NCBI GenBank assembly: GCA_028622995.1
Contig: JAJQJQ010000007.1
Location: forward strand, 4,898,001-4,962,000
Direction of reading: 5' to 3'
DNA: 64,000 bases
DNA from: Panagrolaimus kolymaensis
Lineage: Eukaryota; Nematoda; Chromadorea; Rhabditida; Panagrolaimidae
The position numbers and the translations under genes were made by a program. This document shows, piece by piece, positions 1-13,200 of the stretch. Within the stretch, counting starts at the first letter, position 1; every line of letters starts with the position of its first letter. The notes beneath the pieces are model-generated. The model made no database searches, had not been told where the DNA came from, and worked only from the letters and a program-made list of their open reading frames with translations.

Positions 1-424
1 ATATTTACATGGATTCTTCGAAGCTAATATTTGTTTTTAGGATGAATTAAAAGTAAAACTTAATTCTCATTCAGATTTGCGTAAAATGAATGGTCTTTAT
101 GTTCAAACTTTACTAGAATATGACGAGGTTTTTTTAATTATTTTTTTGCCTCCTTTCTTTTATCCTTGTTTTTAGGGTTTTATCAAAGATGATCCTGCTC
201 TTGCAGCTGCTATTTGGCGAAATCTTTACATGGAACGTTCATTTGATCCTATTTACGTCAATATGGTTGTCCGATACATGCGTGCCACCGTTAGTTTTAA
301 AACCGTGTAAATTTAATACTTAATAAAATTTTAGGTTTCCTATCTTGAAACAATTGATAAAAATGATCTTCTTGTAAATGGAATAGAAGTTTGGAAACCA
401 GCTGAAAGTCTTCGTGGTGAATAG
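1..424 (+). CDS. UQCC1: UQCC1/CBP3-type ubiquinol-cytochrome c reductase assembly chaperone, C-terminal part
   Basis: Three exons are visible (41-127, 176-289, 335-424, stop TAG 422-424), each a whole number of codons, joined by short GT-AG introns with TTTTTAG or TTTTAG acceptors. The 5' part lies outside the window. The predicted C-terminus contains EYDEGFIKDDPALAAAIWRN, then a DP..VN..V.YMR segment and a final V.YLE...NDLL..G...W.P, which matches the order and spacing of the C-terminal end of animal UQCC1 (CBP3 family). In known members this is a mitochondrial inner-membrane-associated factor that helps translate and stabilise cytochrome b during complex III assembly. The assignment rests on about 95 residues, so family membership is fairly secure but full domain content cannot be seen. 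Confidence 0.85.
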
Positions 425-2231
425 GAAATGTCGCTTATTTTAAATAATAAAAATTCATAGGTTTATTGTTAAATGCCTTATTGTTTGTTATGTTTGATTT
501 AACTTCTTTTTTTGCAAATAATTTAAGTACGTGGAAATAAAGTTGTGAAAATTACGTCAAGTTTTTTGTCTGTGAATTTTTTTTTGCTAAAGGAACAAAG
601 CTTTGAGACGACAAGATTTGGTCTGAGAAAAAAAAAGTCAAGCTGACAGCCGGTGATCAACTTATTTTTTATTCTTGACGACGGCTCAATGACTGCGGTG
701 GAGGATAAATAAAAAGAAAAGAAGGGGATGTAAAGCGATAGGGATTTGATCGAGTTTCTTCGATCAACCACCGCAAAACGCTGAAATGTGCTTGTTCTCC
801 TTCATCAACCAACAAGTTGAAAGGAAAAGTTTAAAGGCGGTGATGCTTTTGCGCTTGAGAAAAATGTGTTTTTTTTTTCTTCATGTCGGAACATAATTCA
901 TATCACTTTTTTTAATTTTCTGTGGCTTTAATTGATCTCGTTAAAGTTATCTAATTATATTATGTGAAGTTATTTGCTTCAAACTCGAGAAAATTGTTTG
1001 CTATTACAATTTTTTTTATTCATTTCAAAAACACATTTGTTTTGTTCATTTTTCTTTAAATCAGTAAGTGGCGAACATAAAACCTTTTTTATGATGCCTA
1101 AAAGCAAGTTATCCTCACTATTTTTTTAAATCCGCGTTTGTTATAATTTTATTTTGCAACTGGAATGATTTTTTTGTTTGATTTTAAACGGACTCCAGCA
1201 ACGTATTTTCGTAAACCTTAGTAATCATAGATTTGTATTTCAAGTATGCCGTAGCTCTCGTTGTATTAGCTTAACGGGTATCTTCTTATATATTGTAAAA
1301 TTACACATTTTACATTGAAATCGTGCTTTTTAACTTTCTTACAAGATTCTTTTTTTTAAAACTAATATTTAATTATTTAATTATCTTTTTGGCCTTTAAA
1401 CTATCATTCTCATGACTTCATCAGGAGGGATTAGAGTGGCTTAAGCCGGTAAAAACGAGAGGTTTTTGAATTTAAAATTCTATCAAAAAATTTCTTTCTT
1501 ATAAAGGCTTCAAAAAATTGGACATTTTAATTCATGGCTTTTTAGGAAAGAGACTTCCTCCTACACATTTATCATTTAAAAAAAAGAAAATGAAAAAAAT
1601 GAGTAATAGCAGCTGCTTTTTAAAAAATAACTTTACTGCTTTTTTTTGGTTTCACATTTTTTTGCTACTTTCGGTTTCCTTTTTCTTTTTTTTCTTAGTG
1701 TTTCAAAATGAAGAAAAGTATATTTTTGCGCTTTATTAAAAAATATTAAAATACAATAATTATTTTTATTTCATTGTTCCATTAAAGAAAATTCTTTTTT
1801 TTAGCTGCGACACACTACATTTGGTGGCACCACTAGCAACCAACAACTCAACTCTTTTTTTGGTTTTTCCCGAACGAAATTTAGTCGCATTTTTTCCTTG
1901 CTTTTTTTTCAAAGCTTTATTTCTTTTTTATTTTCGGCTTTCAACGAACAACGATTATCTTTTTTTCTTTCTTACCTTTTCATTTTTATCCCGATCGATA
2001 TCAATATTAAATTTGTGCCAGTGGAGGGCTTTTGCTTGCTTACATTTTTTTGCCAGCCGCTTCTGAGATTGATCGCATCCATCCACAAACAAAGTTTACG
2101 AATCTTTTTTTTCAATAACAACATTTTTTATTTCTTTTTTATTGTTTGCTTGGGATTTTGAAGGTGCGCTAAAACATCAAAAGTAAAGAGAAAATCCTTA
2201 AAGCTCTTTTCTTCTTTTCTTTTTTTACATA
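425..2231. other. Intergenic, AT-rich, no gene recognised
   Basis: About 1.8 kb between the UQCC1 stop and the hydroxylase start. It holds many T runs and short open frames on both strands with biased low-complexity composition (Phe/Leu/Lys-rich), none with a recognisable domain or a good splice structure. It presumably contains the UQCC1 3' UTR and the hydroxylase promoter. Confidence 0.6.
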
Positions 2232-5200
2232 ATGTCAACGACTAATGGAATCGGCGCATATGGAACCCAAAATGGCGGAACAACTCCACAAATGAGGCCA
2301 CAGTTTCGAAGACAGGGTTCAAGTTGTAAGTATTTAATTTTTTTAAATATCTTAAAATTTACTGTTAATGTAGCTGTAATTTCATAGGCTTCTCATTTTT
2401 CTTTGTTTACATTATTCTCAAAGTTAATATTTATAAATAAAAAAAACAAAAGTAAACATTTCTAACTTTTATATTTTTTTGTTAGTTATAAAGTTTTTAT
2501 TTTTTAATTAAAAAATGTTTAATGTTTCAGTTGGCGGTCATGGAAACGTTCATAATATGGCAGTTATGGTCGTTCCAAATAAAGTTGATTATTCTGTAAC
2601 TAAGGTTTGTTACTTACTAAACATTAAAAATGAAACAATTCTGAGCTAAATTTTGGTTTGACTGATAAAAGTGCAAAGAGGGGTGGCTAAACTTTAAAAA
2701 AAAAATAAGAATGTTTTAGGGCGGTGTTCGTTTATGGGCTGTATTATTTGTATTTATATTTTTATGTTCAGCTATGTTAACAGTATTTACAGACAGTGAT
2801 GGTAATTTAAGATTCATCACCTTAATTTTTGACATTCCAATTTTTAGATGACGATGATGACCACCCCGTTCATTCTCCAACATTTGATGAGGATGAAACT
2901 GAAAGCGATAAAAACGTTAAAACTCCCAGAATTGTTGAGGATGAAGACCTCGAAGATGATGGAGAAGCTGCAAATCCTCCTGATCGCGGACCTCGCACTG
3001 CTGCCAAATCAGAAACAGCCACTGCAGCCGATGACGATGAAGATGATGAGGAACCCGAAGAGGAAGAACTCTTCGCTAGACTTAGAGAAAAAGCTGCGAA
3101 ACAAAGCGCTCGACGAAAGCGGAAGGAGGTTGCGGCAAAAGCTGCTGAAGAAGAGGCAAACGGTGACGAAGATGAAGTTCCAGTAAAACAATCTCGTAGG
3201 AGGCGAAAACAAAAAGAAGTCGAAGTTGAAAAAATCGAAGAAGCGATTGAAGAGCCTGAAAAGGAAGAAGAACTCGAGGTAGTAGAGGAAGAACGAGAGG
3301 AACCTAAACAAGTGTGTAAAAGTTTAAACTAATTAAAATTCATGGATATTATTTTTTAGAAAAAACGACCTCGTCGAAAAAAGCGAATCGAAATTAAAGA
3401 GGAAGAACCTGAAGATAATGAAGAGGAGTCGGAACCAACTGCTTCTCCACCATCATCTGAAACCACAGAACCTAAAGTTGAAGAAAAGTCTCTTGTCGAA
3501 GATCAGGATGATGATGATGAAAATGACAATGACAATGGCGATGATGATGATGAAAACGAAGATGACGAAGATGATAAAGCCTTCCAAAAAACAATACGTC
3601 ATAAACCCATAAAAATTTCTCGCAAAAAAGCCACTTCATGGAAGCGAAATGTTCAAGCCGACGAGGATAATCTTGTGCCAAGAAAAAATCTTTTAAAACA
3701 TACAAAAGTTAGTTTATTTTTTAGAGCTTTTGCTTCGCTTTAAATTAAAATTAGGGTAAAATAGCATTCTTTCAATTTCTCTTTCATCAATATCATTTTC
3801 ATTTCCATTTGAAACCCAATCAAAGAATTCGGCGTAATTATTATCTTCCGATTCAAAGATGATTGGTGACTGAAAAGAAAAAATTATTTAAAGTTAATAA
3901 TAGCTTCCCAAAACAAAAATGGAGTAAACTTTTGTCTTTTAAATATTAACTTTACCGTAATTGATTTCATTAAGAGTTTAAAACTTTAACCATTTTTAAT
4001 TCTCCTTTTATGATGAAAATTATAATATCAATGAGCTTACCGTAGCTACGGAGCGTGTTGTTGGCTTTTTAACAACCATTTTCTTTGGTTTAACAACAGG
4101 ATCAGGGATGTCTTTTGTTGGTAACGGTGTTAGTGGAATTGTCATGAGCGCCGGAGTTTTAACTCGTTTTAAAATAGGCGCTGGAATGGGTGACGGAATA
4201 GGTGAATGGATTACAGGTGGAGTCTAAAAACCAAAAATAAGCGATACTAAATCGTTAAAACAAATCTTATTACAGGTGTTGTAGAAGCACTATCCAAATA
4301 TCGTCGATCAAATTTAAAAGCGCTTCTTTGCTTTTTTTGAGCAGTGGGAGTTAGAGTTTCGCGAGTTTCAGTGCTTTTTATTGATTCTATTTCACCATCC
4401 ATCCATGGTTCATAAATTGATGTTGCTCGAAGGCCTTCACGAATGGAGCTTTCATTCTAAAAAAACTTATGCTTTTATTTTGGAAGAATTTTTAAAATAA
4501 AATAAAATAAAATAAAAACCTTTGATTTCGCTCTGCTTGGTGGCGCTGACATTTTTTTGGTTTATAACCAACCAATTGGCGGCGGATAAAAAAATAATAA
4601 TAACCAAAAAAGAATTGTTGCTTAGTTATTCAAGAGTTTTTTTATTTTTCAGCGCAAACAAAAATACATTTCTCAAGGAGATGATGAGAATAATAATGTG
4701 GATGAAGATGATGATAACGATGACAACGACGATGGCAACAATGAAGATGAAATTGCTGCTGAACAAAGAATGCAATCAAATGATGTGGTTTCAATTCGAA
4801 AAAAGTTGGCTTCCTTTAAACATTTTAAAATTTTTTAAAGATTCAATTTTAGAAGCCCGCAATACAACCGGAAAGCCATCACAAATCGTGATGATTATAA
4901 ACAAAGAAATAGATTAGATACAGCTGATTTTTTGCTTGAAAAGGTATTAAATTGGTTACATTTATTACCCAAATTGTGGTGAAATTAAATTAACAGAATT
5001 TTTTATTGGTGTGAAAATAACTTACTTTTTTAAAATTAACAATTAACTATCTTGAAATGTTTTAATTATTTAGGTAAGATAAATTCAAAGTGTGCTGTTT
5101 TTTTAAACAATTATGTCTCTTTTTATAACTCTTACCAATAATAACCACTATATTTTTAGCATGAATTTGCTAAAGCTTCATCACTTTATGATCAAGTCTT

Positions 5201-6434
5201 AACTTCCAACAAACAGAGTCCTCGAGCACATTTTGGTAAAGCAAGGACATTGCAACTTCGAAGCGAATTTGAAGGTGATGAATATCTTCTTGATGCTGCC
5301 ATAGCTGAATATCAAATAGTCCTTGATGACGATGATACCCCAGAAGCCTTATTTAGAATGACTGCCGATAATATTATTGAATGCTCCCGTTATCGAGGAA
5401 ATCTCCACAAAGTTATGATCGTTCAACGAGCTCTCCTTGATCGATTCCCAGATGATATTGAGCTTCAAAATAATTTTGGTGTTACATTTTTAATGATGGG
5501 ACGAGTGGAAGATGCTCGAAATGTATTTGCTGCGATTTTGGAAACGAATCCAAGCGATGCTTTGGCTCAAGCATATTATGGTTATATTCTTAAAGTTCAT
5601 GACCGCGATTTCGAAAAAGGAGTGCAATTTATGCGTCGTGGGCTTCGAGGAGCGGATGAAGCCATTATCGACGCCAAATTTTATTTCCACCTTGGTGATG
5701 GCCTTATGAGGCTTGGAAGAAGTCAAGAAGCTCTCCGAGTTTATGAAGAAGCTACTCATTTGGGGCTATTTCCATCACCGCTTCAACGATCCTTTCACAA
5801 TCTAGATGGACTTGTGGCTCGACCATGGTGGACTTTGGAACAAACTGGTTGCGGGAAACATCTCAAACATATGGAAAGACAATGGACAGTTATTCGAGAA
5901 GAAGCCATGAAATTATGGCAAAAATATGAAACTCTTTTTGAACCCGAGGATATTCATTTAACTGAAGGAAATCGAGTTGCTTACCCGTTTACTCGAGATT
6001 CAACTTTTATTGAAGAAAATTGTAAACTTGCACCTCAAACTTGTGCAATTTTAAAGAAATTCGTGAATGATGCTGGATGCTTTAAAGGAGATGTAAGTTT
6101 TGCATATTTTATTGAAATTGTTTTATTCCTTAAACATTTTTAGATTCGTTTATCTGTTTTACAACCAGGTTCAAGAATATGGCCACATTGTGGTGCAACA
6201 AATTATGTGCTTGAAGCTCAATTGGGGCTTCACATAACATCTGAAGCTCGCATAAGAGTTGCAAACGATGTAAAAGGATGGAAAACAGGCAAATTTCTTG
6301 TTTATGATGAATCATTTGAGCATGAAGTTTGGTTTGATGGAGCTACATCGAATGCTCTTCGAGTTATACTTTCAATGGAGCTTTGGCATCCTGAGGTTCC
6401 ACAAATTAGTAGAGCCGATACTCTCAAGCCTTAA
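2232..6434 (+). CDS. ASPH: Aspartyl/asparaginyl beta-hydroxylase (type II membrane protein, TPR plus 2-oxoglutarate oxygenase domain)
   Basis: Nine exons give 842 aa: 2232-2325, 2531-2604, 2720-2801, 2848-3311, 3360-3707, 4653-4804, 4853-4943, 5160-6092, 6144-6434; phases agree throughout. The short N-terminal cytoplasmic part is followed by one membrane span (about residues 59-80, LWAVLFVFIFLCSAMLTVF) and a long Asp/Glu/Lys-rich luminal stretch. TPR-like repeats (SPRAHFGKART; LQNNFGVTFLMMGR) precede a catalytic domain from about residue 656 (ARPWWTLEQTG). The two iron-ligand histidines are seen in WPHCGATN (H761) and SFEHEVW (H806); their 45-residue spacing matches the family, which uses a two-His facial triad. 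Known family members hydroxylate Asp/Asn in EGF domains in the ER with Fe(II) and 2-oxoglutarate. Intron 5 (3708-4652) is much longer than the others and hosts an antisense gene. Confidence 0.95.
3714..4552 (-). CDS. Unrecognised 184-aa proline- and basic-rich protein nested in a hydroxylase intron
   Basis: Read on the minus strand this is a clean four-exon model: 4520-4552 (MSAPPSRAKSK), 4274-4456, 4041-4223, 3714-3869, stop TAA at 3716-3714. All three introns are phase 0 with GT donors and TTTTTAG, TTTTTAG and TTTTCAG acceptors; exon lengths are 33, 183, 183 and 156 bases. The middle of the protein is rich in Pro with repeated SPIP and TP motifs plus basic KPKK stretches; the end is acidic then basic (EFFDWVSNGNENDIDEREIE, then KRSKSSKK). 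I do not recognise the family. The whole CDS fits inside hydroxylase intron 5 and ends only six bases from that intron's donor. Individual exons are too short to stand out as long ORFs. Composition suggests a disordered, possibly nuclear protein, which is inference. Confidence 0.75.
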
Positions 6435-6662
6435 CAATATCTTCATCAACTGTAAAAAAACCAAACCGTTGTCATATTTAATTTTGCGGGTGTATTTTTC
6501 TTGTTTTGTTTTCTTTAAAGTAGGATTAATGGTGTAGTATATTTAAAACAAAAACGAATAATAAAAATGTTCAAATATAAAATGATGTAAAGAATAAACA
6601 AAGAAATTAATTACAAAAAAACAATTTCATTGAAAAACGGATTATTTAAACTAAAAAATCCG

Positions 6663-7715
6663 CTATTGCTGTTGCTGTTGTTGTTCTCTAAGTCTCTGCA
6701 TATTTTGTCGATAAAGGTCATCGACTTGTGAATCATGTTCTCTGAATTCTTGTGATTTCTCTTGATAACGTCGATCAATTTCTGACATTCTTTTCTGATA
6801 TTCATGAATTGGCCATTTAGATTTATTTGAAATGCATTCATTAAGCTTTGCCTCTTTCCATATTTTAAGCATTTTCCATCTATCATTTCTTTCGGTTAAT
6901 TTTTTTTCATATTCTCTTTTCCAAACTCTCGCTTCTTCACAGTCAATCTAAAAAAGGGAAATTAAATACAAAGAATGGCTTTATGTAAAAATTGAAATTA
7001 CTTCTGAAAAAGAGCTTGAACCTTCCGTAGAATTGTAACGTGGATTTCGGTTCATTACATTGCCATTGTTTCTAGATGATTGTCCAGTGAATCTAACTTT
7101 ATATTCATATGCTTTATCACGTGCTGCTGATGGACGCAATATTTCTTCAACCATTAATGGATCCATTAGTTCTAATGGTTCCATTTCTGGACAACGAATT
7201 GATATTTCTTCAATAACCTCATCAATACCCTTTGCTTTCATTCGAATTTTTATACATTGATCTTCGTTTTCACTAGCTTCAATGACAATAAAATATTTAA
7301 AGAATTCTTGTTTTAAAATATTTGTGGCATATGCCATTCCAAAAAGTTCTTTCATTTCCTAAAATTATAAATTAATTTTAAACTTTTATGATAGTAAATG
7401 AAAAAAAGCAAACATCTCTATTAAGTTGAGTTCCAAAACGTTTTTCATAAATTTTCTGAATATCTGGATATTTGATTTCATGGGATTCGGAAATTCCAAG
7501 ATCTCGACAACAATATAAGATTCTAAGTTTTGCCTATAATTTGAAAGATAAATCTAGTTTAGGTTAAAAACGGTATGTACTTCATTATATCCATATTTGT
7601 TTCTGCTATCTATAAACAATAAAGGCTGCTCAGTTGAAGGATTGTAAAATGATGGGACCGAATCTTCTGAGAATACATATCCTGGAGGGTTTTCAAGATT
7701 GTCATCACTATCCAT
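6663..7715 (-). CDS. Unrecognised 298-aa protein with polyglutamine C-terminus (intact copy)
   Basis: Four exons on the minus strand: 7581-7715, 7414-7533, 7002-7358, 6663-6947, all phase 0, giving 298 aa. Start context is ACAATGG. The N-terminus is acidic (MDSDDNLENPPGYVF). The centre has an alpha/beta-looking segment (IYEKRFGTQLNRDEMKELFG followed by FFKYFIVIEA) faintly reminiscent of a LOTUS/OST-HTH winged helix, but this is only a guess from pattern. A Ser/Asn-rich linker precedes a charged, coiled-coil-like region (about residues 205-290; repeated E/K/R with IDRRYQEKSQEF) ending in six Gln. It is convergent with the hydroxylase gene (228 bp between stops). The left end of the tandem duplication (6783) lies inside its last exon, so the 5' part is repeated at 22999-23931. 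Confidence 0.85.
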
Positions 7716-10202
7716 TGTTTGAAAAAAATTATAAATAAAAACGACAAAATAAATGAATTACAAAATTGCTAATAAACAAAAATTTTTCAGGAAATATGCA
7801 AGCAAGACAAGAACACTTCGCTATGAATAAAATGGGTGAATGATGACCAAAGTGTTCTTTCAATAAATAAAAGCATTGCTTTCAGTTCAATAACCACAGC
7901 TCAAAAAGCTTTCCTCTCATAAATAACCTAAAGGAATACCTTTCGGATTTTTAATTCATATATGAAAACAATATCTTTCTCGTATTACTATGAATTAAAT
8001 AAATAAGTCAAATTCACTTCAAAATTATTATATCTAAATTTAAGGAGAAAATAGTTTTTTTGAAACTTGCAAAAAGCATGGATTTGTAAAATGTGATGAA
8101 AGCTGATTGACTATTAAGCAATTTATTGTAGCTCTCTTCTAATTTACTATTTTTAAAGGACATATAAATTAAGAGAAGAAAAAAATGAATTTAGTAATTA
8201 ACAATAAAAAAACAGTATTTGTAAACATTCATTTTCTGGTGATACAGTAACCATTTATAAAGTCCTTCTGCCTTCAAATCTTTATAAAAACTTTTTAATC
8301 TTCTTTAGAAATAATTCGTTTATGATGGCTTTGTAAGTGATTGTCATATTAGCACCAATTACATAAATTTTGTATAAAATTTAAGACATTTTTTAATTAA
8401 AATATTTGTTGTGTTATTTATTTTGTAATTAATATAGACAGAGAAGAGAAGTAAATATTTTTGTTATAACAAAAATTCAATTTGCATCTCCAAGTAATAA
8501 GACTTTTTATGTGAAAATCGATGAGAGAAATTCTGTGGTTGATCAATTGCAAATAGTTTTTTATGATACTCATTGTCAATTCTCTTTTTTTTTTGAAGGT
8601 CACTCTCCTTTCTTCTTATAACAATCATGGAATGAAATGCTTTTGTTTCATCGGTTACGCATTCGCTTTATTCAATGGTTATTTTTTTCTTAACTTTTTT
8701 TGGTTTACATTAATTTTTTTCCAATGTTAAAAAAAAGATTCACACCTTTTTTGGTGGCGAACATCTATCTCCAAGGCCATCGTCGATGAAAAAAAAACTA
8801 AAATTATTATAGCTTTTTTGGTGGTTTTTTGATGAAAGTGAAAACTAATGTTTGCATGGTCATTGGGCAACAACGTTTAGAGGAGGTTGTGGTGGCCATT
8901 GAATGGTTTTTATAATAGTTTTTGGCCACAGAAAAATTCGAAGTGTGATTCAAAAAAGGAAAAAGTGTTCAGCAACAAAAAAAGAGTTTCGATGATTGGG
9001 AAAATGTGTAAATAATTATAATTGTTGGAAAATATTTTTGATCATTAGATTTTATTATTTTTTTGGATATTGATTTAGACCAAGATTAAAGTAAGAATTT
9101 TGTTCATGTAATACATCGATATTAAAATGTTGCGGCTATGAATTTACCAAAGCTTCATGTCTCTAACTAATCTTTGTAAAAAAGGAATCATTTTCTTTCT
9201 TTTTTATCTTCGAAGAAATATTGTCTTTTTTTTATTCAAAAAAAAAATCTTCTTCCATTTTGTGTCTCATTTCCTGTGTTTTTCTTTCTTCCATCGTCTC
9301 CTTTTGCATTCTTTATGCTTGCTTCTTCATTCGTCGTATCAGGATGTTTTTATCCTCAAATTTTGACCATCCTCAAGAGATTTAAAAATGCGAGTTCATT
9401 AATTTCTTCTTTGTTCATGCTTTCTTTTTTCCATATCCAATGTGGCCGATGGTCGATAGAAAGTGCATTGGGAGTCAATTTTGACTTGAATTAGAGACGA
9501 CTTTTTGAATGGCACTTTTTTTAAGCCTCAACGGCACAACTGAAAAAATAAAAATTAAAAGTTAGAAATATTTTGATATTTATTGTTTCTCTTTTTTTCG
9601 TTGTTGCGAATTTTTTATGGCGTAATTTTTTTTTTCTAAATTTTAAGAGATCACTTGAAAGGAATGGTTAGCTTTTAGGAAGGAGGCATTTAACTTTTAA
9701 CTTCAACAAAGTCAGTCATGATGAAGCTTTTTTTAGAACGAATTTATTCAACAAAAAATGGGTATTCAAAAGTTTTTTTTGCCAATGTTTGCATTGAAAA
9801 AGGCTCCTATTTTGTTGACACACTTTCCTTTTCATCAACATAGGAATTTGATTATTTTGAGGTTTCTCGCATCTTTTTTTGGCTTTGCACTTTTTTTTGA
9901 TCAAATATAAAAAATTTTTATCGAAAGGTTTTTCTGGAAAAAAGTTAAGAATAAAAAAAATAAAGCGAAATGGTTGATGGCCATTCTTCTTTTGCTTTAA
10001 CTTTGCTAAATTTATTATGGGATTAATGCCGCGGCAAACCGGTGCCAAGAAACCTAAAGACTCAAAAAGTAAGCCTTTTTGCTTTTAAAAAAACGGAAAC
10101 AAATTGTTAACGAATTTAACGCTTTCATTTTTGTTTCTTTCGTTAGTTTTAGAGTGAAACACATTTTTGAGTTTTAATTCAAAAAGGAGGAAATCCGTCC
10201 AT

Positions 10203-10214
10203 CCACAGCTGTGG
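10203..10214. promoter_or_regulatory. E-box palindrome CCACAGCTGTGG (copy 1)
   Basis: A perfect 12-bp palindrome with a CAGCTG core, the class bound by bHLH dimers. An 11-bp version (CACAGCTGTGG) recurs at 13989-13999 in the same intergenic region. Binding is not shown; palindromes of this length can arise by chance over 10 kb. Confidence 0.3.
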
Positions 10215-13200
10215 TGGTTTTGTGCTTTCCACAAAAGCAGCTATTTTGACGATTTTAAAGCGCGCAAAAAAATGCAAATTTTTTCTCCTCTTTCTCCTCA
10301 TTTTCTTTATTCATTTGGTTTGACACATTTATATGTTTGAAAGAGAAAAAAAGTAACCAAAACCAGAAGTTGTTGTACATCTAATCCAAAAGCCATTTTT
10401 GGGAAGTTGTAAATGTTTCACGGTCATCATCATCATTTATTTTGCAAACAAAAAGTTTAAATCAATGCCTGGCTGTGGCAGTGGCGCCAATGGTCGAAGA
10501 ATATGTCCCAATGTTTTGCGTCGATGATGGTGCCGATACAAAAAATTTTCTATTTTTTTTTTTGCGTGAAATCACAGCTATCGTCTTGTGTCTCTCTTAT
10601 GTTAGATTTTTTTTTCGCCTGGCGATTGTCGGTGATGATTCGATGGCCGCTGCCTGCCCTACCTTCTCTGTTATAGTCGTTTTTGACCATTTGCGCGGTT
10701 TTTATCGCTTTTTTTTCTTTCTCCATTTTTTTCAATTCTTCCCAGGTGCAACATTTTTTTCTTGTTCTCGAATTTATTAGTTTCTTCCGGCAAAAAAAAT
10801 TATTTAACATTTTTTTGCATTTTTTAAACCGTTATTTTCTTTTTCAAAGCGCCGAAACCCGAGTCTTAGAGAGTCAAAGCATTTGACCCGATTGAGTGAG
10901 TGTTGGAATTATTTGGCATAGCAAAAATCACCAAAGAATATTTTGCGCCGAAAAATAGTACGATTTGCTTCTTTCGTTTTCTTAATGACCCGGTGTCGTC
11001 TGCATGTTAAAGAGGTAGATTGGACGAAGAAGAAAAAGAAGAAAGGAAATGAAGAATGGAAGGTGAAGAGGTTTTTTTTGAGAAAAGACTTCTTTTTATA
11101 TGTATTTCATTTTAGTCTATCGTAAATAGAAAGAGTACCAATAATGTAAGTCATGGCTTTTCTCAATCTGATGAGACAACTAACATTCTTTTGTGTTTAA
11201 ACCCTCTTTTTTACTAACGTTTGCAAATTTGCAATATGTTTATGAATAATTTTTTTAAACAAAAGCAATCATTCTTGATTCATCTTATCTTATATTTTTA
11301 CAGCAAAGTAAGTATTTTCTCAAATATTTTAGGTGTTTTTAATCATTTTTTATTACCTTATTTAATCTTTGAAACAAACTTTTGAACTAAAAATCGTGAA
11401 AACATTTTGGAACGATAAACTCTCAAAATAGTTTTTTGTATCATTATTTTAAATTTGTCCTAAAAAAACTATCTGTATTTCTTTTTTTTTTACTATTTTA
11501 ATCCTCTTCTCTTCCAATCAAAAGCGAACGAACACACTTTTCAAAGCCTCCGATTATTCATCTTCGATTAATGTCAGAACGGTTAAATAATGTTTTTCAG
11601 TCATTTTTTTTCTATTGTTGCCTCTAGCTCTTTTTTTCCTTCACTCACATTTATTTTTTGCTGACCAAAACATTGTCATTTTATTTATTTTCATTTCCAA
11701 GTTTTGGTCGTGATGCCTTTTTTGTGTGAATGTGAAAAAACATTTTTCATCTCAATTGCTTTTTTTGATTTCTCCAAAAAAATTTCACGATTTATTATAT
11801 TTTTATTTTTTATTAAAAAATTATGAGAGAGATTCGCCACTATCGTTCCGATTCATTGACATTATTTTCACACACGTTTTCATTTCTACAAAAATAAAGA
11901 TGAATGAAGAAATTATGAGAGATTATTGCTGCTTTTATAAAAACTTCAAATAATTTTTTTGAAGCCTAAAAACAAGATTTTCTCAGGCCAAAAAAGAGCT
12001 CTTGAAAAAAAAAAGTAACTCGAGCCTTTAGGCGATTTAGAGGAGAGAATAAAAAAACTGATCTCTTCTTTCTCGTTATTATTATATTGTCGGTATTATT
12101 GTTAAGTAGAGGATGGAAAAGCAGCAACCCATCCTCCTGCGCATACATATACCCCAACCGATGAAGAAGCAGCAGCATCATCGATGGAGAAAAAAAAGAA
12201 GAAGAAAAAAAGCCGAGAACTAGACCAACATTTATTCATTCAAGGAAGAAAGACAAAAACAACAAAAAACAATATATGAAGGAAGAGCGCCACTTGGGTT
12301 TAGTGTGTGTTTTTTTGTTGCGCGTCTTCGTTTTTTTTCTTTCCTGATCGGGCAAGCAACCAAGTAAGCAAGCAATCGATCCTTTTTTGTACCTCTTAGT
12401 TAAAAAAAATTGATGTTACCCTTTTTTAAGTGGGTTTAAAAACCGTTAAGTTAAAAAGAAACTTTTTTTTCTTCAAAAAAGAGCTATTGTACTTTCATAA
12501 AAAATATAACCTTTTTTAAATGTATAATTTAAAATATTCCTAATATCAGCCATTTTTGTTATTAATACTCTCATAATGGTTATATTTCATTGTAAAAGCC
12601 AAAAAAAATGAGCATCTCATTTTTTTGATTTAGACTTTTTCCATCACTTAACTTAATTTAAATGTGTGTTTTGTTTGTCTTCTTTCCAAAGTTTTGATAA
12701 GATTCATTCGTTTTCTTTTTACTTTTTTTTTCCAAACATGGCTTAATCTCATTTTTTCCAAGAAGTTTTTTATTTTATTTCATACGTCCGTCAACTAGTT
12801 TTTGTTCCTTTCGATTTTGACGATAATCTTCAATCAACTTGGTCAACAGCAAAAAAAAGTTTTTATTTGATTGAAGTTTTGCAAACATTGGCAGTGAAGA
12901 AGAAAAAAGGCTGTCCTCTTTTTTTTTATCATTTTACAAAAATGGGTGCGCTTTGTTTAGGTTTGTTTTTTACCTGTAAAGTCAATCAAAGCTTTTGGTA
13001 AAGTTTCTGCAGCAACAACAAAAAAATTGAGGCTTTATTTAAACTTTTCTTTACTGTAAAATATGTTGATTGTGTTCAGATGATGCAACGGTTACCGTGG
13101 AATTCTTTTGTTATGACTCCTCTACCACTTTCATATATTACCCTTTTTTTGCTTATTTGAACGCTTTTTCTTCTTATCTATGTTCCCTATTTTGTTTTTT

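Noticed and set aside
523..771. Minus-strand open frame of 82 codons in the intergenic region
   Set aside because: Phe/Ser/Leu-rich, no domain, no splice structure, and in AT-rich DNA where such frames are common.
2848..3332. Additional overlapping open frames on both strands across the acidic hydroxylase exon
   Set aside because: They are other-frame readings of the GAT/GAA-rich repeat-like coding sequence; the spliced hydroxylase frame explains the region.
3714..4552. Assigning the nested gene to sororin or another cohesin factor
   Set aside because: The basic proline-rich look is suggestive but no diagnostic motif (such as the C-terminal sororin box) is present.
10442..10780. 112-codon plus-strand frame in the 10-kb region, somewhat less repetitive than others
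   Set aside because: It degenerates into Phe-rich low complexity over poly-T, has no recognisable domain, and a minus-strand frame overlaps it.
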